The position numbers were made by a program, and so were the translations under genes. DNA of 64,000 bases, from contig OV884014.1 of the NCBI GenBank assembly GCA_930367205.1, positions 78,347,104 through 78,411,103 on the forward strand, written 5' to 3'. A model generated the notes under the pieces. It was not told the origin of the DNA, made no database searches, and saw only the letters and a program-made list of their open reading frames with translations. Numbering within the stretch: the first letter of the stretch is position 1; the number at the start of each line of letters is the position of its first letter. Of the stretch, positions 35,850 to 49,249 are shown piece after piece. The DNA is from Acanthosoma haemorrhoidale. Its lineage: Eukaryota; Arthropoda; Insecta; Hemiptera; Acanthosomatidae.

Positions 35850-38800
35850 GAGTATTACCAACTTCCTTCTTGCCAGCACATATGGATCGTTATGTGGTAT
35901 AAATTCAGGTCTCAAAACCTCAAATTGTACTCGCATATATACGTTGATTCAAGAATCATTGGTCTCGCCATTTGTTTTATTCATTATATTTCATCAAATA
36001 TAGTAAGGTGATATGTACAATCAGAATAAACGACTGCATCATCATTCCACTAAGCCCGAATAATTATGAAAAAAAAAATGCTTTTAATAACTTTTTTCAC
36101 ATTGAACTTTCTCCACATGTTATCCTTAATAATAGCTTCATCCAAATGTGTACAGCATGGTCCGGGTATTGTTCGATATTTTTAAATATTCGACAGACCA
36201 TTTTCCCGTCTGCAAAGTCAATTTTTCTAAGAAAAGCCTTAGAAATAGATTTGAGTATGCCCTTAGGTAGACAGTATATCGTTTCTTTGACCATCTACTT
36301 TTCAAAGATGTCAAATATTCTTATTATTGTATACGTGTATAGCTTTTGTCATTAGTAATGATACAATAGTATCTAATGCTAAAAATTAACTTCGTATCAC
36401 ACTAGCATGGTTGTTTTGCTTCATTGCCTTCATTAGCCAGCTACTTTCATGAAAAACGCTAATTTATAAAATGGTGGTAAAGAAAATGAAAACAAACAAG
36501 AAAAACGAACCATATAATTAATGGTAATAAGAAGATTTAATGGGGCCAATGCCTTATGAATTTATCAACAAATAAAACGGAATATGTTCAGCATTAAACA
36601 AGATTTTGAACAATTGAATTTTTTTTTTCTCATTTCAATCCGCTCTCTCCTTAAGTACTTAGCGCTTTGAAAATACTTAATCGGTTTTAAATTAGTATGT
36701 TGGAAATTTATTCAGATTTTACAGGACGCCAGAGACTATCTGTTTTTAAATTTATATTAATGAATTGGCTACATAAATCTTATGTGAGATAGTATGTCTT
36801 CATTTGTTTATTTCATTACTCAATTTTGTTGATCACAATATAACAACATTTAACATACCAAAAGAGATAATGATCTGGATTGGAAATCCTTCGGTAGGGC
36901 ATAATGCCCGAAAAAACGATCAAGAAAGAATTAATATGTTTATATACTTATTCTTGCCTATTTTTAAAATAAAGGATGTTTCTTTTGTTCTTGTCATTGT
37001 TCAGTTAAGAATATCAGTGAAATAAATCTCTGGAGCGATTTAATTGATCATTGAACCCGTTTTATCTTTCATTCTCTTACCTTTTCAAAGCTGACGAATT
37101 CGACCAGAACTTATTAATTGAACATTCCTTAGTCTTAAAATAATGCTTGAGAACCAACTTCCTCGGCAGATTTGTATTCGGACTATATAAGTTTTTAACA
37201 ACTTGGAGAAGAATGGTGTTTGAAGTGTGACGTCCTCACTGCGGGTTCGAAAGGACTCTACATGAGATATATCTTTCACCCATTTCCCCTCCGGAAATTC
37301 CTGTGATAGCGCTGGCTATTATCGAAACGAGAAACAAATGATTAATGCGAGAGTTGCGTAGAATTTGACCAAGTTGGACGTCATCGAAATAATTATCCTT
37401 CTCTGGTGACCTCAATCGATCTGGTTGCTACTAAGACTAAGAATTGCCAACACATCAGCAGACTTTTCAGACACATTAACTGTCTGGCAACAAACTGTTT
37501 GTCTTATAACGATTACAGAAAATGTGGGACAGTCTATGACCTATTAGTGCAGAAACTACCAATCGCTGGGTCTCTTTCCCTGTCCAATTCTTCCATTTCT
37601 TCGTGGACACCACCAGTCTGCTTTTTGGTTACCTTTTTTTTCTTCTTCAGGGTCGTAGGACAATTCTATTCAATTTTCTCAAATGGCGTATCATACCACC
37701 TCGGACGCCTAATCCCAATCTTTTTCCCGAGTAACCTCATTATTGCTTTTATAAAACCACAAAGCATAAATTCTCTCTTCAGTTATTTTCTGTAGCCAGT
37801 TTATTATAGTGTAATATGTTGGTGGTTTTGGTTTAGCTATTTATTATATCACTACTGTAAAATTGAGTTACACATATTCCCTCTTTAGACCGAATTAAAA
37901 TGAGTGTAGATTCGTGCACAACGAACAACCCGATATATGTTGACAACACAAATTTTATCTGTCGGTCTGTAGCTATGTCTCTTGTATTTTGGTTTCTTTG
38001 ACAAGAGTCCGGTCACTAGAATACGATATTTTCAAAGTTAAGAGATAATGTGTACTCATAGGAGCGTGTACAAGGAGATGATGATCTGACCTGATTGGTC
38101 AGGCTTGATAGCCTGTTGACATTACTTATCTTCGAGTTTGCCTTTATTATTTTTATTGTTATAGAGCTCATTCCATGGAGACCAACTGGTTCCATGGGTA
38201 ACCTGCCTGTTTAAGAAAATGGCATAGTAAAGCACGGTATAGTTAATACGGAAACTTCTGGTCTTTTATGGGCTGTATTGGTACGAATTTCATTTGTGAT
38301 GGAGCATGCATCTCACTGTTTGCAACAAACCCATTGCATTATTGATTGTCAGCTTATCAAATCTTATTCGTACCACATCAATCGCATAGTATCGATTATG
38401 AGGAATTTCTATATATTTTTATCTGCTCCAACTTCCCCTGATTAGAGAGTACACAGTAGAGTCAACATAATATGATTCAAGTTTATCACCAGACATATTC
38501 TATTTTTGTACAGCAAGATCCTGAGGCTTGACTCATCCTTGCGAGCCTCAAGGACTACTGTTGGTCTAAAAGCCAACTCCTCAGGGCACTATCCTCCTAT
38601 CTTTCTGCGAAAATCACAGATCTCACTGAACCTTTGTCCTATGGTGTATTATATGACGAGAATAGCCGAAGAAATAACAGGTGCCAAGTGCGCTCGGTGA
38701 GCTAGGCACCACGATGGTGAGGTATTATGGATTTTCTGATGTGTCGTTGGGAATTCCCTCTTGTCGCTCGATATTACCCCTTTCCCTTCAACGCATTTTC

Positions 38801-40650
38801 TCTCCTCTTTACTAAATTAGACATATTTTCTTCTTTTTCAAAAATAATTGAAACAAAAAAAAAGTTTATTTAGAGTTTTATTAAACCTTATGGTTTCTCC
38901 GGTGGGAATAGTCTTTTTTAGCCTCTAAATCAAGCTAAAGGCTTAGTTGTCCCATTCTCATAAACCGTGATTAATTGAAATGTATCAATTAGTTATTTAA
39001 TATCTGTAATTTTAGTAGGTTAAGATAATTTGTAATTTGTGCTGTCATTAACCATGTATTAACACATGATTTTTTTTTTTTTTTGGGCATGCTATTTTTC
39101 GCCTTTAATTCCTTTAAACATTTAAAGTGTGGTGCATCACGCTTGACTTAGATTAGTATTTTTGTATGTACCTATTTTATGCGTGGCTGTTCTACCTATC
39201 AATGACGAATTAACTCAACCAATAAATTAATAAACTATAGGATTCTGTTAAATGAACTAAATTGTTTATGTGCTATCTATCAGTGTCGTTTTTGTGTTAG
39301 CTTCATCGAGAGGTTTACCCATCTAAAATTAAATATACGGGATTCAAACTGACGAAGTATTGTCCTCCCATTCCGTTTTTAGGTAGATTTGTGCCTTGTG
39401 AAAGAGTAGCAACTCCTTGGACCAACTGTTGGTCAGCTATTAGTGAGCAGAGAGACACACCTGCTTCTTTGTACCATCTGCTTAGTCCTATTCTGCATCT
39501 TTTGCCTTTTCGCTTAAAGTACTCTTATATAATCTACTTGGTTGTTCTACTCATGTTTCTAATACCAAACGGGCCGTAATTTGATAAGTAATAAATTTGT
39601 TATTTATCTTCGAAATATGGCCATTGTAATGTATTCACAGTATATTTTAATTCTTGGCAAGAAAGTATTAAGGGAACTCGTAGTTAACTGAAACATTTCG
39701 GTATACTTGAAGGTCTTCATGAAATAAATTGTGCATTTCCGGTAAGAATCGAACTCGTGTTATTTCAAACATTGTATCTGATGTTAATTTGTTCAGAAAT
39801 ACCGTAGATGTGAAGACAGAAAAAAAAACAAAGTAAATCCATGAAATATAAAAGCTATCTTTCATCGAGTGTTTGTAAAGAATCTTATTTTAAAAATGTA
39901 ACATCCCATAAATTGTGATTTCGCGATTGTGCGTATCAATTCAAAGTTATTAGAATCAATTTAATCATATTTGCTTCTACCCTGAACGGTAAAGAAAAAG
40001 TTATTGAAGTAAATTAGTATAGCTAAAGAAAGCTTCATAATAACACATGATAACTTACTAAAAAATTACGCTTTCAATGGTTATTTAAATCTTTTCGATT
40101 TCCGTAATTCTGGGAAGGCTACACTTTAAGGTATTTTTAATTTTGATAGAGGTTGGCGATGGAAATTTTCTCCCTGCTCTCTCCCCCCATATTTCCAACC
40201 GAACAATTCGCAGAATCTCAGATACCTAGCTAAGTTAGCAGATATTTGGCTCCGTTCCCTGTAAGATGTGCTAAAGGCCCGCTATTCCTGAGCGGATTAT
40301 CCCTGTGAAGTTTGCGCGGTTTTGGCCATTAGGCAGGACTCTTATAATTAGACTGGAGTCTTTAATGGTCTCGCTTCACCTCTCCTCCTAACTATTCCCA
40401 CGCCTTGAGCTAGCTTGTCGGTACATGGACATTCTTGTGTTGTAATGAATAACTATGCCGTATCTTAACTCCTGTTAGCCACCTCCCTTCCCATTTTTGA
40501 GAAGTTCTCTCAATACAAACTGTGGTAATTACCCTGGAAACCAGACATTTATTTCCACATTTCATGCAAAATTTGATGTCTCTAGTCTTAACACGAGATG
40601 CTACGAAATTTCAAACACCTTATTGTGTATATATTTGAAATATTCATAAT
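35850..40650. other. No recognised gene
   Basis: There are several open frames of 60-130 codons (the longest at 37406-37795), but none starts well or resembles a protein family, and they are dominated by hydrophobic residues from T-rich DNA. A tRNA-like B-box on the minus strand (GAGTTCGATTCTTACC, 39738-39753) suggests a SINE scrap near 39715-39790. Confidence 0.45.
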
Positions 40651-40655
40651 AGTCC

Positions 40656-40718
40656 TTTTTTTTTTCTTTCGTAGCCCCTTTAAATTTACAGATAATTATA
40701 GATCCTCAGGCGAATCTA
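40656..40718 (-). repeat. Short retroelement 3' end, copy 1 of repeat R2
   Basis: A 63-base block starting with ten T bases is repeated at 54479-54541 with a single mismatch. On the minus strand it ends in poly(A), which suggests the 3' end of a severely 5'-truncated retroelement. Flanking sequence differs between the two sites. Confidence 0.65.
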
Positions 40719-40724
40719 AAAAGT

Positions 40725-43700
40725 GTCATTAGTACACTCACTGGATTAAATATAGTTAATAATTAGGTTGTTAATGCTGCCCTACATGTGTGGTTGATCC
40801 AAAGCCAGCAGAGATAATCCAAATTTGGCACTAATATAATATAGTGACTGTGCACAAAATATTGCACATGACATCGACAACCACTTTCTAATTCCTAATT
40901 GTTGTCATCTTCCCACCAAATTTGACCTGAGTACTGTTATGGGATTTTGGGTGGGAGTCTGATGCTTCTAAACTGAGCTTAACGAGTAATTTTTTATAGA
41001 ACCCATTATTTTTGTACATTTCATAAAATTTCGTCTTTATTGTTAATCAAATATGGACGGATCGTTGATCGGTATTATTTTCTTAGTCTTCCTGAGGTTG
41101 TCTTTGATTGATATTCTTTGGTTGTCTAATCTTAGTGTATTTGTTTCTTGTAAATACCATTAATTTTTATACAAAAATAGGTTGGATCCTGTCAAATAAA
41201 GTTACCCGGACTAGTAGCTATTACAGCAGAGGTCGTTATACTGCGAACACTAACCTGCAGTTATTATCTCCTAATAATAAGACTCCACTGAGGGTTCGGG
41301 CTGGCTACAATTTAATTCCTTATCGACCGGCGGGAATCCAATCCTTTCCCACAATTATCTTGTACTACTTCTTGTTTATCGCCATGCTGGTAGTTAGTAG
41401 CAGTCCTACGATATAACGCCTTAAGTTTTTCTATGATATTATCCTCTCTATGTATTTGTATGCATATATGAAATACACTTTCATTGGAATCATAATACAA
41501 CAGTTAACTAGGATGATTTCCGAGGTGGCTCTTCATATCCATCTGAAGGAACTAGTTGGCACCACTTGACGAATAATGGCAGTGAGAAGTGAGGAATTCC
41601 CTTCGGACTCTACGCCGGTACTCGTGCGTAAAACCACTCTCGAGTATTTTGGAACGAATGGAAGATGCTACAGGGATCGACGCATTTTAATATTCTTAGG
41701 AATCCTGGAGTCGGGGGAAGACAAGCGCAATAAGACTCATACCGTGCTGGAATGCGCATTTGAAGACATGTTGTTAGCAAGCATGAGATATACGCACTGG
41801 AAATTAAATTTTAAAACGGCCGATACATATAGTACTTTGTTTTTTTAAATTTTCCGAACAACCGCTTTCGAGCCACTGGTCTATCACTACTTTTTTATTT
41901 GCCTTATAATAACAAGTAGGCTAACATACCGCAACCAAAGATTGTTATAGACTCAAAAATATTGTTTCTTCCGGGCCGATATCATTTCTGATATAAATCG
42001 TCTGGATAGTATGACTTATAAACCGATGTACACAACCCAAAAAAAATGTCTGGTTTCATCCTGATGACGTAATGGTTCATAGCGTCATAATATAATGGTC
42101 GTGTACAACAATTAGCTTGTATTTTCTCAGTAATTTAGTTGAGGTTTAAGCTTATTGTTAGTCAGTAGTAAACAGCAGAAAGAAAAAAAGGAATCACATG
42201 GAACCAGAAATATCTATGTTGGAGCACTAAATTAAAGGTCGTAGCTTATCCTCGTACGTATCTTCCTACGTCTGATGTAATAAGGAAGACATTTTTTAAG
42301 TCTTACATGGAAATTTTTTGACCTTAACTAACTGAGATGATAGAACATCTCCGCTAAAAACGACGGTATAGAACAATTATTATGTCAATTCCCTCAAGGC
42401 TGATTTATGAGCCTTAAACTGTAACAAGGAATTTATATTTTATAATGAGACAAGTGTCTCTCAGTCCATCGTTTGACTCTGAATCTTCGTTCGTCCTTTG
42501 TACCTGAGGGGGTGCCCGGGGTGGATCCAAAATTCAATCCTTTCTATGTCATGTGCTCTGTGCAATAGAGCTATCATGGTTCATTATTCCTCCAAGGCTA
42601 ACACTAAGTATAGCTGACCGGCTTCGGCGTTTCTGCCTTACCTGCGCAGGCGTCATGTCTGACTTTCACAGTCAATTATTCGCCTTTATTTTGTTTTTAT
42701 AGTAGGGGTAACGCCACTATTCAGGTTAGGAAGGTCTATCCTAGCTCAGCGGAGTCATGTCATCGGGTTTTTTAACCCCCTTTAACTTAAGCATTGTACT
42801 GACTGTTAATTATTACAGTTATATTAATAGATATAACAAATAATATGAATAATCTCCCTGCAAGTGTATACGAATATACGATTTAAATAACGCCGAACCG
42901 ATCAGTCGCGATTTACATTTACAGTTTGTTGGCTAATTAAATTTACATTTTTGATGTTTTAATTATTTTCGAGTAATTACATATCAAATAATTATTAATA
43001 TTTTTTCGTAAACGAGGTTATATTTTTTTGTTTTAAATTCGCGCTTGTAACGATCTGTCTGAAGAATAATCGATGTAAACTAGATAGTACGTAGAATCGT
43101 GACACATTTTATATGCTCATTACTTATCTGTCGTAATATCAATGACTGATTGTTGTATATTTAAGGAGTACTGATTTATAACTTAGAACAATATGTTACT
43201 CGCATCATTATGATTTCAAATTAGTTTCGCAACCTTTATTATGCAATATTATAAATCACTTATTGTGGATAGACTGCGCCCTTTCAGAGAATATTTCTCA
43301 ATAATCCCAGCGTTGCAGTTAGTCATTTTTATAAGAGGGAAGGAAATGCACATGGCTGAAAATAAAATGTAATCATTAGCATTATATCGTCTCTGTATTT
43401 TTTCTGGTTTTGTCGTCTTCAATTCGTTATGTTTAGTTAAAGTATAGTGCAATTCTGTAATCCGACAAGTCCAATTATCCGGTCATTTTTTACAAACATC
43501 CCACAAAATACATGCATGCAGTAAGACACAAGAGGCTTTAGTGAACAAACAAAGTAAACTATACATGTTTTCGTTACTTTTCGATATCCTATTTGTATTT
43601 GCCAAGTATAGGATGTACCAAAAAAACACGTAATCGTTAATCCCAATACAATCCTGTTTTCCTGGGGGGAAAATACAGGATGCAAACATTTTTATTTATA

Positions 43701-46640
43701 ATTTCTGACTCGGCTGATCAGTCGATTCATGCTCGAACATGTTTTGAGGATTAGCTAGAGAATGTTGATTATCTAGCACGACGATCTGTCAGAGTGGGTT
43801 TTTTGACAGAATGTTGGAAAGACAAGGCGATTTGCATTATGTAAACAAATTCATTCCAAATATGATTTTTCCTTTGGTAGTTAGTCGGCTGGCCTAATAA
43901 TTGTTGTATTGTTGATATTGTGAGTTATTAGTTTTAAGATTATTATAGGTATATCTATTTTTGTTGGGACTATCTTCCTTACTTTCTTAACTGATCTGAA
44001 GCTTTTTAAAATATGAAGTTCTGGTTTTTTCACAATAGCTAAGGACATTTTAAATACTGTAGTGCAGAAATAAGCTTAAGCTCATTTTTATCTTAGGGAT
44101 CTATCCCCCTCAAGTTGACATGCTGACGAGGCCACTAATTTGTGAATCTTCAAGTAATGAAGCTTATGGTAACCATAGAAAACATTTAACAAAGATTGAT
44201 TTTGTCTTTGCATTCCATCTTGTACGTCTTTATAAGACAGAAACGAAGTGCAAAAGCACCGTTGACCCCAAGAAGATGACTCACTTAGGAGAGAGGACAG
44301 ATTTTGGCAGGACATGCAGCCTCTTTGGCCGCGAGCCAGCCACCACTTTCCTTTTCAGGTGACTGTGTTCTATCTTCTGCTCCAGATGTCTTCTGGGCCA
44401 CGAACTAACCCTCTGGGGGGGGGGGGGTATGACTGTCTTGTACCCTAACCTTCATGTCTGCATCGGTGTGACTTGTCCTTAAGTGTTGTGAAGATATACC
44501 ATCCAACCATCAGCTATCTTCTAATTCGGGCCTACGTCAATTATGAACTGAATTTATTAAAAGGGAATAGAAAACTGAATGATATCGGCTTATGTTTCTT
44601 GAAAACATTGAATGATGAATTAAAAAAAACTAATCTGTAGTCAACTGCTTGAACGTGAAACCTCTCCCTTTAATTTGTAAATTACTGTCAATTCAATAAA
44701 GAATACAGCGGCGATAACGCATACGAGCTTTTCTGATATCCATCCTTTGACAAATAAATCCCTAATTTTCCGTAATTGTCAGTTATTCAACTATAACCCT
44801 CGTTTGTTCTTTTAGTTCAAAGCAACTTCTTCTGAGACATCGCCTATCTGATATTATATACATTTATAAACCATCCGATACCCAAAAAAGAATATATTTA
44901 AATAATTATGACCAAACGAGAAAATACAGTGACTTGGGCTGGATTCAAACCCAGTAAACCTCTGATTTCTGTCCATCTTCTCTTCTAACTTATCTAAATT
45001 GGGTGTCTTCACTCTAAATAGTTGCTGGTTTACTCAGACAACTATTTTTAAAACTAACGTATTATTTTTAGGTTAATTGTTACATCTTTTAATTATTATT
45101 GTATAAAATCAGAAGTTGCAAATATACGTTTGCCATAAGTTGTAAGAGCATGTATTTTAAAATTTATGTTAGTAATAAATCGATGTACGTAATTGAATTT
45201 CATACGTACTTTTATTTGTATTGATTACGACCTGCGGATTGGTGGTTATCATCGGATAATCAACACTCAACAGTACTTAAATGAGCATATCTCATTTTTG
45301 GGGTAAACTGTGCGTTCGTCAGCGAATGGTGGAAAAGTCTAGTTTCGATTGCCATTGACACCTCACCAGTACGTACAAAAAAGCGTAGTCGTTATGACGC
45401 CATTGGAATTATTAATCTATTGAGTCACTCCATGGGTTACAGTGCTGCCAACATGAACGATGAATAGTCCCTTACCGTCTGAGAGCGAACTCTCGTGTGA
45501 CGTGGCTGTTCTTCTGGAAGAATGCAGACGGACGGGCTAATTTCTTTAAAATTTAAGAGTCGACGACCTCCCGCTACTGGTCTTCTTAGCCTTGGGGCTT
45601 AAAAGGCATTTCGTCTCCGTCAGCTTCCTGAAGGCTTCCTGGCTGGTGTCTGGCCTGAGCTGGACATTCCACAGTGTGTGAGGTCTTCTTGGCTTTTGTA
45701 TCTGTACTCCGAACTTGTCTGCTAAGATAATCAAGATGAGTAGTATTTCATAAACCTAAACATACTCAGTGTTGTTGTGGGATATACTTGTGAAATTATA
45801 AATGAATGAACATAGCCTAATAGCTGTTCAAATGTCTTAAATCTTGGCGTTCAGAGCTGAAATATTTCAGTGAAATGATTCAGAATTTTCCCTGAGGAGA
45901 TTGTATACTTAACATCTGAAACGCCTGAACTATTTTTAACTAGGGACTGATCTATTATTTTGTAGTCCTAAGAAACTGGTTTACGTCTGAAATCCAGGCA
46001 GTAATTTACTCAAAATCGTTGATATATCCAGATTTCATCATGTAAAAATGTTTACATTACCCGACATTTTAGTCAGTAATGAAAAGCTATCAGTAACCGA
46101 GGTTTCGCATCGATATATAGTCGATGTTAAATTGGGTAGTTTAGACTCGCTCCTAACGCGAGTCACGCTTGTTAAGGAGCATGATATTCGAGGCTTGGCT
46201 ATTGAAGATATCATAAGTATCTTAGACTTGATGGTAGCATTGTTCGTGTTATTATGTCGTAGTTTAGCTTCCGGTAGATGATAATGATTAAAATCAATAG
46301 GGTGCATTAAGCAAACGACAATTGTTGGCCTGTTGAGGTACTGACTATTGATGTCCAGTTCAAATACTTCCAATTGACGTTTAATGAATAAAAATTAAAT
46401 TTGTTTAGTATTCTAGATGTTATCTGCATTAACTATCGTTCTATTTACTGGAGTGGAATAAAACTCTCGGGGCTTTACAAACTCGAAAGGGTTTAATTAT
46501 TGAACCATTCAGCAACATTGATTCTATCATATAAATTAAAATACTATTAGACCTAGTAAAATGACATATGATTAATAGTTGTCATATGGTTGTAACGGGG
46601 TCTTTTATCAAGAATATCTCATACTTATCCTGTTCCATGG
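40725..46640. other. No recognised gene
   Basis: Mostly AT-rich. Moderately GC-rich patches at 41580-41780, 42480-42700, 44100-44420 and 45540-45710 may be old repeats or exons, but their translations match nothing I know. A B-box-like GGGTTTGAATCC on the minus strand at about 44947-44958 suggests a tRNA-like SINE scrap. A G-run lies at 44415-44428. Confidence 0.4.
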
Positions 46641-46688
46641 AAACTAAACAGTTGTTAGTAAATTAGTGTGCCCCCTGACGCGAGTACC

Positions 46689-47306
46689 ATGAACACGGAT
46701 TACGACTACTTGCTGAAGCTGCTGTTGATCGGGGACTCCGGAGTTGGCAAGTCCTGCCTGCTCCTCAGGTTCGCGGACGATACCTACACAGAGTCCTACA
46801 TCAGTACCATAGGAGTAGACTTCAAGATCCGGACGATCGAGCTTGAGGGCAAAACCATCAAGCTGCAGATATGGGACACTGCGGGCCAGGAAAGGTTCAG
46901 GACCATCACTTCCAGCTATTACAGGGGAGCCCACGGGATAATCGTTGTCTTCGACTGCACCGACAAGTCGTCCTTCGAGAACCTCAAGGTTTGGATGGAG
47001 GAGATCCAGAGGTTTGCCTCGACTGACGTCAACAAGCTGCTCGTAGGTAACAAGGTCGACCTGGCGGAAAAGAGGCTGGTCAGCGGGGAAGAGGCAGAAG
47101 AACTAGCATTAACGTACCATATCCCGTACTTGGAAACCTCTGCGAAGAACGGGTCTAACGTGGAGAACGCTTTCCTCAGGATGGCAACGGAGATTAAAAA
47201 TAAGATAGGTCCTCCAATGGTTGAAGGGGACAAAACACATGTGAAGATCAAGGCAGGAGGAGCAAGTGTCAGGGGCCCCACCCCGCACTCCGGCTGCTGT
47301 GGATGA
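46689..47306 (+). CDS. Rab1-like: Rab1-like small GTPase, intronless
   Basis: This is a 205-aa Ras-superfamily GTPase, the same length as typical Rab1. Rab1 controls vesicle traffic from the ER to the Golgi by cycling between GTP and GDP on membranes. The guanine-binding motifs are complete: GDSGVGKS at 15-22, Thr40 in switch I, WDTAGQE at 62-68, NKVD at 121-124 and TSAK at 150-153. The switch I to switch II region is essentially Rab1-identical, while the second half is diverged. It ends SGCCG, so the geranylgeranylated Cys pair (203-204) is followed by one extra residue. An in-frame GTG lies upstream; the ATG at 46689 gives the normal Rab1 start. The gene has no intron and is GC-rich against its AT-rich surroundings, which suggests a retrocopy kept intact by selection. 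Confidence 0.93.
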   Translation: MNTDYDYLLKLLLIGDSGVGKSCLLLRFADDTYTESYISTIGVDFKIRTIELEGKTIKLQIWDTAGQERFRTITSSYYRGAHGIIVVFDCTDKSSFENLKVWMEEIQRFASTDVNKLLVGNKVDLAEKRLVSGEEAEELALTYHIPYLETSAKNGSNVENAFLRMATEIKNKIGPPMVEGDKTHVKIKAGGASVRGPTPHSGCCG

Positions 47307-47309
47307 AAA

Positions 47310-48940
47310 TGCTGTTATAAAAAAAATGATTCTTACTGTAAACTATGTAAACTTATTATTTAGTAGGTACTGTACGTTTAAATATAACGCTACAACAAAA
47401 GCAAACTAAGCTGTTATGTTATTAGTCTTGTTTGTTTGCCTGCCTGCCATATGTACTATTTAGCCTAAGCTATGGACCCATCCATTTGTAGTCCATATTC
47501 CGTACCCCGGTCCTAAAGGGCACACTGCTAAGATGTATTTTATTATTCTGCAATAGTCTGGGTTAAACAACGACTAGAATAGAAAAATCTCTTTGTTTAT
47601 AACCTGCTCTGCCAACTAGGGCTGGTAAGCTCTCGTTCAGCCAAAATATTTAGTTATTTTAGGTGAGTTCCTTTGAACGACGAAATTTTACCGTAGCTTA
47701 CAGGTTTCTAGGCAAAAGAAACCGCCCGGTGGTAGTAGATCTGTCGACTGGTCGAATTAGAGGGTTGAGGGAAGTCTGATGTGGCCTGTCTCACGGATAA
47801 TGACGCAGTAGCCTTCTCCGAAGCGTGCAAGTTCTAAAAACAAAAGAACACAGATTGGGACAGCCGACTGCTCAGACTTCCCTCGACTACCTGAGAGCTT
47901 GGAGCCTCCATCCATCATTATAATGGGAGGTGATTCATTTTAGCTCCTGCCAGCCATCCCGGAACCTGTTGACGCTCTAATTCTATCAGCACATTTTAGA
48001 AATAGACGATCCATCTTTTCTGCTTTGGAATGTTTGCATTCCGCTGTAGTATGCCTATTTTCTGTTGCTAATATTAATCGTCTTGCAGTCCAATACTTAA
48101 CTAATATTCATTCCTTTCAATAGTTAGTCCAATCGTGAATGTCCACCTATAATACCTTCTAGTGGACACAACTTACGTCACGCGCGGAGTGATAAGAAAT
48201 ATGTAATGGATTTATTATATGTAATGGTGTTATCACTAATCCGAGAAGGTTACGCGAGGGTTATAAACCGGTTATTAGCTAGTTTTATGTCTCTTCTGGG
48301 AGTGTTTAAATGCCTTTGTATTGCTTTGACTAAACTAGCGTATAATTCAAAGCAGTTCTACCAAACAGTATTCGCTATTATACGTAATCTATATTGCCGT
48401 AATTCGCTATTGCCTTATATTGCCCATTGGCTTGTTTGTAATTTTCTATTTAATTGTGTAATTATTGTCATAATCTTGATAAAATGCACAATATCTTCTT
48501 TTATCCATACAGATATAGGATTTATTTGGTGGATTACAATCTTTGGAATGAGCGAATTTTGCTGCACAATTGTATTGTGATAAGGGGCACTCCTTTTTCT
48601 GTATCAGGAATTCTTTAATCTATTGTGTGTACTGAACTGCAATGGTTTATTAACCGTTCTGATTAATTGAATACGACTTGGTGAGTTAAATTTAGTGAGA
48701 ATCGCCTGGAATGTAAATACGCCCCTCTTGACACTGAGGATGGTTAGAACCAAGTTGCTTTCCAATCCTTCCTTTTCAGACCTCTTCATTCTTTAAGTGA
48801 TTCTCAACAAAACTTCTGGGCTCAGGATCACACCCTCGAAATGTATTCTTTCATTTCTTTAATACTTACTGAGATCTGCACACTGGCATGGATACAGTGA
48901 TCTGTTTTAAACAATGGGCGAATGTGCCATATCGGTAGGA
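47310..48940. other. Rab1-like 3' flank and intergenic DNA
   Basis: No clear AATAAA is found close after the Rab stop; the 3' UTR could extend several hundred bases. A 13-bp perfect inverted repeat (GAGGGAAGTCTGA at 47767-47779 and TCAGACTTCCCTC at 47872-47884) frames a 118-base unit. The 124-codon open frame at 48206-48580 is hydrophobic and unrecognised, and I regard it as chance. Confidence 0.4.
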
Positions 48941-48949
48941 TACTGTTAC

Positions 48950-49225
48950 TATGACGGCATCGTGGCAACAAGTGATATCGGACACCGACCCCGCAGCTAC
49001 ACCTGCGCTATCGATACCTCGAACACTCCTACACGGACTATCGATAGCCAGTCGGCACAGCCCTGTTGCACCCCCCCGGTAGGGGAAAGTGATGCCAGTT
49101 GGCAGCCCTGCTCCACCCCCACTCTTATCCTGCTCCCTGATCGATATGAGACCGTTAGACCACTCCCAGCCGCCCCCTTCTGTGCCGCCGCTCCACCCTT
49201 CTCTCTTCTGTGCCCATATTATTTA
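48950..49225. promoter_or_regulatory. GC-rich block with two TATCGATA (DRE-type) sites
   Basis: Perfect TATCGATA octamers, the DNA replication-related element bound by DREF in flies, lie at 49009-49016 and 49039-49046, 30 bases apart, within a sharply GC-rich block. Paired DREs are typical of housekeeping promoters in insects. No neighbouring gene is recognised on either side within 1.5 kb, so the direction of any transcription is unknown. Confidence 0.4.
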
Positions 49226-49249
49226 TACATTTATATGATTTAAATTAAA

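Noticed and set aside
37406..37795. 129-codon open frame
   Set aside because: It lacks an ATG at its start, is rich in Phe/Leu from T-rich DNA, and resembles no family; likely chance.
41576..41848. 90-codon ORF with balanced composition
   Set aside because: No recognisable domain, splice context or repeat relationship. Kept only as a GC-richer patch.
44935..44965. Possible tRNA gene on the minus strand
   Set aside because: Only a T-arm/B-box-like sequence is present; no acceptor stem, anticodon arm or proper A box could be paired.
46038..46373. 111-codon minus-strand ORF and a 77-codon plus-strand ORF overlapping it
   Set aside because: Neither resembles a protein family, and mutual overlap on both strands is expected in a stop-poor stretch.
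46668..46688. Upstream in-frame extension of the Rab ORF from a GTG
   Set aside because: GTG is not a normal start in animals, and the ATG at 46689 gives the usual Rab1 N-terminus and length.
46919..47281. 120-codon ORF on the minus strand inside the Rab gene
   Set aside because: It is an antisense shadow of the GC-rich coding sequence.
48206..48580. 124-codon ORF encoding a hydrophobic, multi-helix-like peptide
   Set aside because: T-rich DNA gives such peptides readily; no family similarity, no coding context.
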